Shown here piece after piece: positions 1 through 8,366 of a DNA stretch of 49,963 nt. The stretch lies in assembly GCA_012026935.1 (NCBI GenBank), contig VEPI01000053.1, positions 1 to 49,963 of the forward strand, in the 5' to 3' direction. The position numbers were made by a program, and so were the translations under genes. This DNA comes from Melioribacter sp. GTDB taxonomy: Bacteria > Bacteroidota > Ignavibacteria > Ignavibacteriales > Melioribacteraceae. How positions within the stretch are numbered: the stretch's first letter is position 1; the number at the start of each line of letters is the position of its first letter. The notes below the pieces were generated by a model. It ran no database searches, was not told where the DNA came from, and saw only the letters and a program-made list of their open reading frames with translations.

Positions 1-3
1 TTC

Positions 4-31
4 GTAAATCATAAATCAACAATCATAAATT
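4..31. repeat. Degenerate heptamer array upstream of metG
   Basis: Four consecutive 7-base units follow one another without a phase break; the first two are GTAAATC and ATAAATC, and the later ones keep the AATC/AATT ending. It lies in the short non-coding stretch before metG and may continue to the left of the window. It belongs to the same class of phase-locked intergenic repeats seen at five other places here. Function unknown. Confidence 0.5.
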
Positions 32-111
32 TATTAACCTCTGATTATCTCTCCTATTGAGAGAATTTTCTTATATTTACCCGCAAATAAACCACAATAT
101 TGAGTTAAATC

Positions 112-2154
112 TTGGCTAAGGAAAAAGTTTTAGTTACATCAGCACTGCCGTATGCAAATGGGAATATTCATCTTGGGCACTTAAGCGGTGCATATCTGCC
201 GGCTGATATTTACGTACGGTATAAAAGATTGAACGGCGATGATATCCTTTACATCTGCGGATCAGATGAACATGGTGTACCGATTACAATTACTGCAGAT
301 AAAGAAAAGATTACACCTAAAGAAGTTATAGACCGTTTTCATAATGCCAACAAAACAGCTTTCGAAAGATTTGGAATGAGTTTCGATATTTACTCTCGAA
401 CCAGCTTGCCAATCCACCATGAAACAGCGCAATCTTTTTTCAAATCATTCTATGATCAAGGAATTCTAGTAGAAAAGAAAACGATGCAATTCTACGATGA
501 AAAAGTAAAAATGTTTTTACCCGATCGTTATGTAGAAGGAACTTGTCCGCGTTGCGGAAATGAAGAAGCCCGGAGTGATGAATGTGAAAGATGCGGCTCA
601 CTTTATGATCCATCTGAATTGAAAAATCCAAAGAGTAAGATTAGCGGAGAAACTCCCGTATTGAAAGAAACATCACATTATTTTTTCCCTTTAGGAAAAT
701 ATCAAGACCGGTTAAAAAAATATATTGATGAGATGAATGAAAAATACGGATGGAAAGATAATGTTCTTAATTATTGCCGGGGATGGTTCAACGATGGTTT
801 GAAAGACCGCGCAATAACCCGCGATCTTGATTGGGGTGTTAAAGTTCCGCTTGATGGTGTGGAAAATAAAGTTCTTTATGTTTGGTTTGAAGCGGTTCTT
901 GGTTATATCTCAGCAACAAAAGAATTATCGCATCAGCGAAGTGAACCCGATTTGTGGAAGGAATACTGGCAAGGTAAGGACACGAAGTATATTGCGTTCA
1001 TAGGAAAAGATAATGTAGTATTTCATACAATCATTTTCCCCGCAATACTTATGGCTTGGAACGATGCTAATAAAAATAAATTTATTCTGCCGCAGAATGT
1101 TCCCGCAAACGAATTCCTAAATTTTGAAGGTAAGAAATTTTCAAAATCACGTGGATGGGGAATTGATCTTGATGAATTTTTACAATTATTTCCTGCTGAT
1201 CTTCTTCGTTATACTCTCGCTGCAAATCTTCCGGAAAATAAGGACACGGACTTTTTCTGGAAAGAATTTCAATCGCGTACTAACGGTGAACTAGCGGATA
1301 TTCTCGGAAACTTTGTGAACCGGACTTTTACTTTTGCCCACAAACATTTTGAAGGTAAGGTTCCTGAAAGAAATAAACTGCAAAAAATTGATTTGGAGAT
1401 GCTTGATTACTTGAAATCCCAGCCTCAAAAGATTGCTGATTTAATTGAGCGTTATAAAATTAAAGATGCTGTTTTTGAAATGATGAACCTTGCCCGTGCA
1501 GGGAATAAATATTTTAATGATTCTGAACCCTGGGTAACTTCAAAGAAAAATAAAGAGCAATGTGCAACAACAATAAATATTTGCCTAAATACAATTTATA
1601 CCCTCGGTGTAATCTTTGAACCTGTAATTCCTAATACCGGTGTAAAGATTTTGAAAATGTTGAATGCGCGGCCAACAGAATGGTCAAAATCCGGAAATTC
1701 AATTTTACATTCCGGTCAAAAACTTAATGAAGCAGAAATTTTATTCACAAAAATTGAAGATAAAGTGATTGAAGAACAGATTAATAAACTCGAACCGGCG
1801 GCAGATAAGCCAATAGAATCAATAGAAGAAATTACTATTGATGAATTCAAACGGCTAAAATTAAAAGTGGCAAAAATTATTGCTGCCGAAAATGTCAAGA
1901 AGAGTGATAAACTTCTTAAACTTCAGATTGATTTAGGTAATGAACAGCGCCAATTAGTTGCAGGCATTGCGAAAAGTTATAAACCGGAAGAACTTATTGG
2001 AAAGAAAGTTTTAATTGTTGCTAATCTTAAAGCGGCAAAATTATTTGGGATAGAATCACAAGGAATGATATTAGCTGTAGATACTCAGGAAGAAGGGAAA
2101 GTAAAAGTAATTGAAATTGACGAAGCGATCGAACTAGGCAAGACAGCTAAATAA
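112..2154 (+). CDS. metG: Methionyl-tRNA synthetase
   Basis: Cytoplasmic enzyme that charges tRNA-Met with methionine using ATP. The protein has 680 residues. The class I signature HLGH is at residues 20-23 and the KMSKS-type loop KFSKS at 342-346. Two CxxC pairs (C145/C148 and C158/C161) form the zinc knuckle of the connective domain. An anticodon-binding helical region follows, and the last ~100 residues form an EMAP-II/Trbp111-type tRNA-binding OB fold, as in long bacterial MetG proteins. The start is TTG: the conserved N-terminus (AKEKVLVTSALPYANG) begins directly after it and no ATG fits. It is transcribed in the same direction as the methyltransferase that follows 68 bases later, but nothing shows that they share a function. 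Confidence 0.97.
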   Translation: MAKEKVLVTSALPYANGNIHLGHLSGAYLPADIYVRYKRLNGDDILYICGSDEHGVPITITADKEKITPKEVIDRFHNANKTAFERFGMSFDIYSRTSLPIHHETAQSFFKSFYDQGILVEKKTMQFYDEKVKMFLPDRYVEGTCPRCGNEEARSDECERCGSLYDPSELKNPKSKISGETPVLKETSHYFFPLGKYQDRLKKYIDEMNEKYGWKDNVLNYCRGWFNDGLKDRAITRDLDWGVKVPLDGVENKVLYVWFEAVLGYISATKELSHQRSEPDLWKEYWQGKDTKYIAFIGKDNVVFHTIIFPAILMAWNDANKNKFILPQNVPANEFLNFEGKKFSKSRGWGIDLDEFLQLFPADLLRYTLAANLPENKDTDFFWKEFQSRTNGELADILGNFVNRTFTFAHKHFEGKVPERNKLQKIDLEMLDYLKSQPQKIADLIERYKIKDAVFEMMNLARAGNKYFNDSEPWVTSKKNKEQCATTINICLNTIYTLGVIFEPVIPNTGVKILKMLNARPTEWSKSGNSILHSGQKLNEAEILFTKIEDKVIEEQINKLEPAADKPIESIEEITIDEFKRLKLKVAKIIAAENVKKSDKLLKLQIDLGNEQRQLVAGIAKSYKPEELIGKKVLIVANLKAAKLFGIESQGMILAVDTQEEGKVKVIEIDEAIELGKTAK

Positions 2155-2222
2155 TTTGCAAGATTGATTGGAAGATTATTCCGGTTTAGTATTTTATTAA
2201 TATCTACTTATGAAGAACAACT

Positions 2223-3182
2223 TTGGCAAAACAAAAATCACCGCGAAATAAAACCATCTCATTAAGCCGTAAAGAAATATCCCATTATTTTAAACGATTA
2301 ATAAAATTACATAGCAAGGCTTCATTAACAGAAATTAATAATAAAACAATTAACCAAAATTTATCTGATGTTTTGGATCTGCTGCCTGAAAAATTTATTG
2401 ACTTAATAATAATAGATCCTCCGTATAATCTTACTAAAACTTTTAACAAAACTTCTTTTAAGGAAAAATCAATTCATGAATATGCTGAATGGATAGAAAG
2501 TTTTATATCAAAACTAAAACGGATTTTGAAACCAAATGCTTCAATTTATTTTTGCGGAGACTGGCACACCTCTATTTCTATTCCTCTAGTTCTAGAAAAA
2601 TATTTTATTGTTAGAAACCGGATAACATGGGAAAGAGAAAAAGGAAGAGGAGCTAATAAAAATTGGAAGAACAATTCGGAAGATATTTGGTTCTGCACAA
2701 ACTCAAATAAATATACTTTTAATACTGATGCTGTAAAACTGAACAGAAGAGTTCTTGCACCGTATCGTGATGCAAATGGGAAACCGAAAGATTGGAGTAC
2801 AATTAAGAATGGCGATTATCGTTTAACTTTTCCTTCTAATATTTGGAATGATATTTCAGTTCCGTTCTGGTCTATGGGTGAGAATACCCCTCATCCTACT
2901 CAAAAGCCGGAAAAATTAATTGCTAAATTAATTCTCGCCGGGTCTAACAAAGGTGATTTGGTTTTTGATCCCTTTCTCGGATCAGGCACTACATCTGTTG
3001 TTGCTAAGAAGTTGGACCGTAAATATGTCGGTATCGAATTAGACAAATTTTTTGCTTGTATAGCTGAAAAACGGCTTGAGGCAGCGGAAAAAAATAGATC
3101 AATTCAAGGTTATGAATTCGGAGTTTTCTGGGAACGCAATACTGCACCAATCAGTATAAAAACTCAGCGAAAGAAGCATTAG
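2223..3182 (+). CDS. DNA methyltransferase, beta class (N6-adenine/N4-cytosine type), orphan
   Basis: A 319-residue site-specific DNA methyltransferase that transfers a methyl group from S-adenosylmethionine to an exocyclic amino group. Catalytic motif IV, DPPY, is at residues 65-68 and comes before the SAM-binding FDPFLGSGTT motif near residue 247. That order, with a target-recognition stretch in between, defines the beta class. The HPTQKP segment just before motif I is typical of the YhdJ/CcrM-like group. DPPY is more often found in adenine enzymes, but cytosine-N4 cannot be excluded. The start is TTG. No restriction endonuclease is adjacent, so it looks like a solitary methylase, for regulation or protection, rather than half of a restriction-modification pair. 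The recognition site cannot be read from the sequence. Confidence 0.88.
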   Translation: MAKQKSPRNKTISLSRKEISHYFKRLIKLHSKASLTEINNKTINQNLSDVLDLLPEKFIDLIIIDPPYNLTKTFNKTSFKEKSIHEYAEWIESFISKLKRILKPNASIYFCGDWHTSISIPLVLEKYFIVRNRITWEREKGRGANKNWKNNSEDIWFCTNSNKYTFNTDAVKLNRRVLAPYRDANGKPKDWSTIKNGDYRLTFPSNIWNDISVPFWSMGENTPHPTQKPEKLIAKLILAGSNKGDLVFDPFLGSGTTSVVAKKLDRKYVGIELDKFFACIAEKRLEAAEKNRSIQGYEFGVFWERNTAPISIKTQRKKH

Positions 3183-3273
3183 TACCTGAAGAAACAACAG
3201 CTTCCTTCCTTGATTTTCTAACCATCAATGGGTAAAATAACAAACTAAAATTTACACTAATGGAGGTTTACTA

Positions 3274-5256
3274 ATGTATAAGACAAGAATAATTCTACTT
3301 ATTCTACCGTTAATTATTTTTATTTCTTGTACTCCACAGGGTCAACGCACAATTGTCGGCGAATATGGAGATTATAAAATTTACTTAGATGATTTTGAAA
3401 AAGCTTATGCACGAAATTCGGGCGGAATCGAAAAAGCTAAAACGGATTCGTTAAGTTCTTACCAAAAATTTCTTGATCTCTATCTTAACTATAAATTAAA
3501 ATTACGTGATGCAGAAGTCCGCGGATATACTAAAGACTCCGATATGCAAAAGGAATTGCATGATTATAAGATGAACATTGGTTCTACTCTATATCTAAAT
3601 GATAAATTATACGAACCGAATATGCTTAAGCTTTATGAAAATAGAAAAACCGAGTTTAGAGCAAGTCATATTTTTCTTACCCCCGATTCAACAATGAACG
3701 TGGATAAAGTTAAAGAACTGGGTAATGAGCTGATAAAGCGTATTCAAAACGGAGAAGATTTTGCAACACTCGCTAAACAATATTCCAAAGATCCTTATAC
3801 AAAAAACATAGGCGGAGATGTTTATTATTTTACCGCAGGCTTAGTAAATAATACAAATATAGAAGATGCAGTTTATGCAACTGAATTAGGAAAAATTTAT
3901 CCCGAATTAGTTTATTCAGGTGCAGGGTATCATATTATTAAGATAACCGAGAAACATCCCCGCAGGGTATCTATTTCGGTCGAACATATATTAATTCCCT
4001 TTGCTGATTCAACCGGCAAAGCAGATACTGTGCAAGCATTAAAAACAATTCAAGACATAGAATTAAAAATAAAGAATGGTGCTAACTTTGGTGAAATGGC
4101 GTTTAAATATTCTAAAGATAAAGGGAGCGCCGAGCAACGAGGATTTATCGGGGCAATTACACGTGGCCGTACCGCAAAAGAATTTGATGAAGCCGCTTTT
4201 AAATTAAAAAAAGGAGAAGTCTCGCCAATTGTTAAAACACAATTTGGTTTTCACTTAATAAGATTAGTTGATGAATCCCCTTATCCAACTTACGAACAAG
4301 AGAAAGAAAATCTTAAAGAAATTTACGATAGGATGCGTTATAAAAAAGATTATGATCAACTCGTAGAAAAATTGAGAAAGGAATTGAAGTATTCCTTAAA
4401 CAGTGAAACATTTGCTAAAATAATGGCTAACAGTGATACTACAAAAATTGCCGAGAGTTACTGGAAAAGTAAATTGCAAAAATCTGTAGGAAATCAAAAA
4501 CTTTTTAGTATTAATGATAAATCCTATCCATGTGATAGTTTATTCGCGTATATGATCAGTCATAATATTAGTATAAATATGGTTATCAACTCAGCAATTC
4601 TTGAAGAATCGTTGAAAGCATATTCCGGCGACTTATTAATCAAGGAAAAAGCATTAACATATGATAATGAAAATCCCGAATTTGCAAAGTTGGTTGATGA
4701 ATACGAAAAGGGAATTTATTTATTCCAAATCCTTGAAGAAGAAGTATGGTCTAAAATTTCTATTGATAGTGCAAAAATTTACTCATATTGGGAACAAAAT
4801 AAACAAAACTATAAATGGAATAACCGAGTTGAGTTTAAGGAGATCTATTGCCATACGGATTCTTTAGCTAAAGTATGTTATTCATTAGCGTCTTCAAATT
4901 CCAACTTTGATTCTCTGTTTACAAAATATAATCAAAGAACAGGATATGATAATACGCCGGGTTATCACGGTTTAGTTGATGTTGGCTTTAATGAATTAGC
5001 AAATCAATCTAACTCATTGAAGAACATTGGCGATATTTCTAAACCTTTCGAGTTTGATAAAGGCTGGTCAATTGTGAAGCTAATCAAACGCGATCCGGCT
5101 CGCTTAAAAACTTTTGATGAAGCAAAGGCTGAAGCTAACAGTCAATTACAAGAAAGCGAAAGCAAACGACTGGAAACCGAGTACTTGAATAAACTGAAAA
5201 ATATTTACAAGCCAAAACTCTATTATGATGAACTTAGTAAGGCATATAAGAATTAA
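3274..5256 (+). CDS. Lipoprotein peptidyl-prolyl isomerase with repeated parvulin domains
   Basis: Predicted periplasmic foldase of 660 residues. The N-terminus is a lipoprotein signal with lipobox ISC, giving a lipidated Cys near residue 19. A SurA/PrsA-like helical N-domain is followed by two clear parvulin domains (about 127-232 and 233-340), each with the pattern HI(F/L) ... FATLAKQYSKDP or FGEMAFKYSKD ... GYHIIK or GFHLIR. A third, degenerate parvulin-like segment lies at about 515-620 (WSIVKLIKRDP). A GGAGG ribosome site precedes the ATG. The next gene starts inside its last codons, so the two are probably translationally coupled. The family assists outer-membrane and secreted protein folding, and the cluster of three such genes here supports that role. 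Which protein is the main SurA cannot be decided from sequence. Confidence 0.88.
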   Translation: MYKTRIILLILPLIIFISCTPQGQRTIVGEYGDYKIYLDDFEKAYARNSGGIEKAKTDSLSSYQKFLDLYLNYKLKLRDAEVRGYTKDSDMQKELHDYKMNIGSTLYLNDKLYEPNMLKLYENRKTEFRASHIFLTPDSTMNVDKVKELGNELIKRIQNGEDFATLAKQYSKDPYTKNIGGDVYYFTAGLVNNTNIEDAVYATELGKIYPELVYSGAGYHIIKITEKHPRRVSISVEHILIPFADSTGKADTVQALKTIQDIELKIKNGANFGEMAFKYSKDKGSAEQRGFIGAITRGRTAKEFDEAAFKLKKGEVSPIVKTQFGFHLIRLVDESPYPTYEQEKENLKEIYDRMRYKKDYDQLVEKLRKELKYSLNSETFAKIMANSDTTKIAESYWKSKLQKSVGNQKLFSINDKSYPCDSLFAYMISHNISINMVINSAILEESLKAYSGDLLIKEKALTYDNENPEFAKLVDEYEKGIYLFQILEEEVWSKISIDSAKIYSYWEQNKQNYKWNNRVEFKEIYCHTDSLAKVCYSLASSNSNFDSLFTKYNQRTGYDNTPGYHGLVDVGFNELANQSNSLKNIGDISKPFEFDKGWSIVKLIKRDPARLKTFDEAKAEANSQLQESESKRLETEYLNKLKNIYKPKLYYDELSKAYKN

Positions 5257-6070
5257 CAGTAATTTAATTATAATAATTTTTGCTTTTGCATTAACTCAAT
5301 TTGGTTGTTCAAAAGAAGAGAAACCGTCAAAGTATGTTGCAAAAGTAAATAAGTCTGTTTTAACAGAGGATGATCTTAAATCAGCCTTAAAAGAAGAACG
5401 TAATAAAGGAATTTATAGAGAAGAGTATATCAACAATTGGATAAAATCTGAAGTTTTATACGAAGAAGCAGCTGATGAAGGATTATTAAACGATGCTGAG
5501 TTCAGATCGTTGTTTGACCGTACTAAAAAAGAATTAGCTTCGGCTTTGCTCATGAGAAAAATTGCAGATGAGAATAAAGTTGAACCAACTGATGAAGAAA
5601 TAAAAAAATATTTTGACAGTAATAAAGATGATTTCAAATTGGTTGATGATGCATACATATTTAATGTAATTAATTTTAATGACTATAATAAAGCTGTAGA
5701 ATTTAGAAATTCTTTGCTGGAAACCGAGTGGAATAGAGCCTTAAATCAGTATAGGAATGATCAATCGGTAATCGAATTGCAGTCAAAAAAAATGTTATTG
5801 AAATATCAGATTCAACCGGCTACATTACTTCGCGTTATTACAACTTTAGGCGTAAATGAAATAAGCGTGGTTTTAGAAACGGAACAGAAGAAATTTACTG
5901 TTGTTCAACTTCTAGAAAAATTTGGTAAAGATCTTATCCCTTCGCTTGATATGGTGAAAACAGAAGTAAAGGAACGATTATCAATTATTAAAAGAAATCA
6001 GTATATGAAAGAGTATATAGACAAATTAATTGCAGATCATAATTTGGAAATCGAGAGGTATTCAGAATGA
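5225..6070 (+). CDS. SurA/PrsA-like periplasmic chaperone lipoprotein, parvulin domain degenerate
   Basis: 281-residue lipoprotein (lipobox FGC, Cys at about residue 28). The N-terminal half resembles the SurA_N/PrsA chaperone domain: a start like YVAKVNKSVLTEDDL, then a long helical stretch. Where a parvulin domain should follow, only a weak remnant is seen. It has the final strand-like segment KKFTVVQLLEK but none of the usual HI...GG...GFH motifs, so isomerase activity is doubtful and holdase activity is more likely. It starts 32 bases inside the preceding foldase gene (two adjacent ATG codons) and its stop overlaps the ATG of the next gene (ATGA), which marks a coupled three-gene operon. 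It is an intact frame, not a frameshifted tail of its neighbour. Confidence 0.8.
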   Translation: MMNLVRHIRINSNLIIIIFAFALTQFGCSKEEKPSKYVAKVNKSVLTEDDLKSALKEERNKGIYREEYINNWIKSEVLYEEAADEGLLNDAEFRSLFDRTKKELASALLMRKIADENKVEPTDEEIKKYFDSNKDDFKLVDDAYIFNVINFNDYNKAVEFRNSLLETEWNRALNQYRNDQSVIELQSKKMLLKYQIQPATLLRVITTLGVNEISVVLETEQKKFTVVQLLEKFGKDLIPSLDMVKTEVKERLSIIKRNQYMKEYIDKLIADHNLEIERYSE

Positions 6071-7335
6071 GAAAAATATTTTTAATTGTGCTTGTATTTG
6101 CGGGAATAATAAATGCTCAGCAGGTAATAGATAAAATTGTTGCCGTTGTTGATAATGAAATCATTCTACAATCGGAGCTTGATTTTAGGATTAATATGGA
6201 AGCTGCACAAAAGAATTTAAATCCGGCGGATGTAAATTTACACCGCCAGATTCTAAATTCAATGATTGAGGAAAAACTGCTTTTTGCACAGGCAGAGCTT
6301 GATTCTATAACCGTTACTGATGATCAGGTGAAACAACGTCTGGATGACCAGATGAATTATTTTATTCAGCAGTACGGTTCACGTGACCGTCTTGAACAAA
6401 TTTACGGCATGCCGTATGAAAAAATAAAACGATCACTACAGGAAGATACCCGTAAGGGATTAATGTCTTATATGCTTCAGCAAAAAAAGTTCGGGCAGCT
6501 TGATGCTACAAGAAAAGAAGTTGAAGATTTTTTTGAAACCTTCCGTGATTCTTTACCGGACGTTCAGGAAAAATTTGTTATACAGCATATTTTCCAAAAT
6601 CCTAAAACAGGGGAACGAATAAAAAAGAAAGCAAAGGATTTTGCTTTGTCGTTATTGGATTCACTTAAGAAAGGTGCGGATTTTGCATCACTTGCAAAAA
6701 AATATTCTGATGATACAGGTAACGCATCGCAAGGTGGAGATCTTGGTTCAGTTAAAAGAGGGGCATTAGTGCCCGAGTTTGAAGCGGCAGCATTTGCGTT
6801 AGCACCAAATCAATTATCAGGTGTTGTAGAAACTGTTTTTGGCTTTCATATTATTCAACTGTTAGAAAGACACGGAGAATCAATTCATTGCAGGCATATT
6901 CTTATAAAAGTTAAGAGCGATGAAGAATCGGATCTTAAGGCTATTGAATTTCTAAATGATTTAAGAGACAGTGTTGTTAGAGGTAAAAATACTTTTGAGC
7001 ATTATGCCCGTCTATATAGTGATGATAAAGAATCTGCTAAGTTAGGTGGAGAACTTGGAACATTTGAAGCAAGTCAGCTTGATAAATCTCTTCTTGATGT
7101 GATTTATAAATTAAAAGAAGGAGAAATAAGTTTTCCAAAACGGCTTGAAGTTGATAGAAATGTTTATGGCTATCATATAGTAAAATTGGAGAAGAGAATT
7201 CCTGCTCATAAGGCAAATTTGGATATTGACTACCCGGAAATAAAACGGATTGCAGAGTATTACAAAAAGAAAAAATTGTACGATAAATGGATGAGTGAGA
7301 TAAAAAGTAAAATATATTGGGAAGTAAAAATATAA
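6067..7335 (+). CDS. SurA-like periplasmic peptidyl-prolyl isomerase, two parvulin domains
   Basis: 422 residues with a cleavable Sec signal (MRKIFLIVLVFAGIINAQ). A SurA N-terminal chaperone domain beginning IDKIVAVVDNEIILQSELD is the best match to classical SurA in the window. Two parvulin domains follow: about residues 170-275 (FVIQHIF, FASLAKKYSDD, GGDLG, GFHIIQL) and 277-380 (CRHILIK, FEHYARLYSDD, GGELG, YGYHIVKL). Both keep the substrate-pocket glycines and histidines. Family knowledge: SurA escorts beta-barrel precursors to the BAM complex in the periplasm. It is the last of three coupled foldase genes. The 44-base gap before moxR carries an RBS-like AAGGAAA. Confidence 0.9.
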   Translation: MRKIFLIVLVFAGIINAQQVIDKIVAVVDNEIILQSELDFRINMEAAQKNLNPADVNLHRQILNSMIEEKLLFAQAELDSITVTDDQVKQRLDDQMNYFIQQYGSRDRLEQIYGMPYEKIKRSLQEDTRKGLMSYMLQQKKFGQLDATRKEVEDFFETFRDSLPDVQEKFVIQHIFQNPKTGERIKKKAKDFALSLLDSLKKGADFASLAKKYSDDTGNASQGGDLGSVKRGALVPEFEAAAFALAPNQLSGVVETVFGFHIIQLLERHGESIHCRHILIKVKSDEESDLKAIEFLNDLRDSVVRGKNTFEHYARLYSDDKESAKLGGELGTFEASQLDKSLLDVIYKLKEGEISFPKRLEVDRNVYGYHIVKLEKRIPAHKANLDIDYPEIKRIAEYYKKKKLYDKWMSEIKSKIYWEVKI

Positions 7336-7379
7336 TTTCGAAAACATTTTCGTTCTCTAAAGTATAACAAGGAAATATA

Positions 7380-8366
7380 TTGGCAGATCAGAAAAATACT
7401 AACGATGTACAAACGGTTGAACAGTTAGCACAATCAGTAAAACAGATCAAACAAGAAATTGCAAAAGTGATTATTGGACAGGATCAAGTTGTTAATGATC
7501 TTCTCGTTAGTCTTCTTTCCCGTGGTCATTGTTTGCTAGTCGGCGTGCCGGGCCTGGCTAAAACACTATTAATAAAAACACTTTCGGAAGTTCTCGATCT
7601 AAAATTCAACCGGATTCAGTTTACTCCGGATTTAATGCCAAGCGATATCACCGGCACGGAAATAATTGATGAAGATCCGGTAACTAAGAAACGTATATTT
7701 AGATTTATTCAGGGTCCGGTTTTTGCAAATATTATATTGGCCGATGAGATCAATAGAACTCCGCCAAAAACACAAAGCGCGCTTCTTGAAGCAATGCAGG
7801 AACACAAAGTAACTGCCGCAGGTGTAACCAGAATACTTGAAGAACCGTTCTTTGTTTTAGCAACACAAAATCCAATCGAACAAGAAGGAACATATCCTTT
7901 GCCCGAAGCACAACTTGATCGTTTTATGTTCAATTTGTGGCTGGATTATCCAAGCTTTAAAGAGGAAATTGAAATTATTAAATCAACGACTAGTGATTAC
8001 AAACCGGAATTGAAAAAAGTATTAAGCACAAATGAACTGATCAATTTTCAAAATTTAATTAAAAGAGTTCCTGTTGCTGAAAATGTAATTGAATTCGCTG
8101 TTAATTTTGTAAACAATACACGGCCAACAACAAATAACCAAAACAATTTTATCAAAGAACACGTAGCTTGGGGAGCCGGCCCGCGGGCATCTCAATATTT
8201 AATTCTTGCTGCTAAAACTAAAGCTGTTATGGGAGGACGATTTACTCCTGCAATAGATGATGTTAAAGAATTTCTGATTCCTGTACTCCGCCACAGAATT
8301 ATTCCTAACTTTTCAGCTGAAGCTGAAGGTATTAATTCAGTTGAGATTATTAGGAAATTAACCTAA
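7380..8366 (+). CDS. MoxR-family AAA+ ATPase
   Basis: 328-residue cytoplasmic AAA+ ATPase of the MoxR/RavA branch. The Walker A motif GVPGLAKT is at residues 55-62 and Walker B LADEINR at 120-126. Sensor 1 (LATQNPIEQEGTYPLPEAQ) and the C-terminal lid are both typical. The start is TTG, preceded by AAGGAAA. MoxR proteins act as chaperone-like ATPases that mature partner proteins. The usual partners, a DUF58 protein and von Willebrand A-domain proteins, are not next to it. Its stop overlaps the start of an M23 peptidase gene (TAATG), so the two are translationally coupled. A link to cell-wall work is suggested by context only. Confidence 0.93.
   Translation: MADQKNTNDVQTVEQLAQSVKQIKQEIAKVIIGQDQVVNDLLVSLLSRGHCLLVGVPGLAKTLLIKTLSEVLDLKFNRIQFTPDLMPSDITGTEIIDEDPVTKKRIFRFIQGPVFANIILADEINRTPPKTQSALLEAMQEHKVTAAGVTRILEEPFFVLATQNPIEQEGTYPLPEAQLDRFMFNLWLDYPSFKEEIEIIKSTTSDYKPELKKVLSTNELINFQNLIKRVPVAENVIEFAVNFVNNTRPTTNNQNNFIKEHVAWGAGPRASQYLILAAKTKAVMGGRFTPAIDDVKEFLIPVLRHRIIPNFSAEAEGINSVEIIRKLT

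Noticed and set aside
1-31. Possible CRISPR-like repeat at the window start and at the other short arrays
   Set aside because: Units are 6-8 bases with no spacers, and no cas gene is near. They are tandem degenerate repeats.
2155-3273. Restriction-modification system around the DNA methyltransferase
   Set aside because: The neighbours are metG and a foldase gene; no endonuclease, specificity subunit or controller gene is present.
5225-6070. Frameshifted tail or pseudogene of the preceding foldase
   Set aside because: It has its own lipoprotein signal and a complete chaperone-like N-domain; the upstream gene also ends normally.
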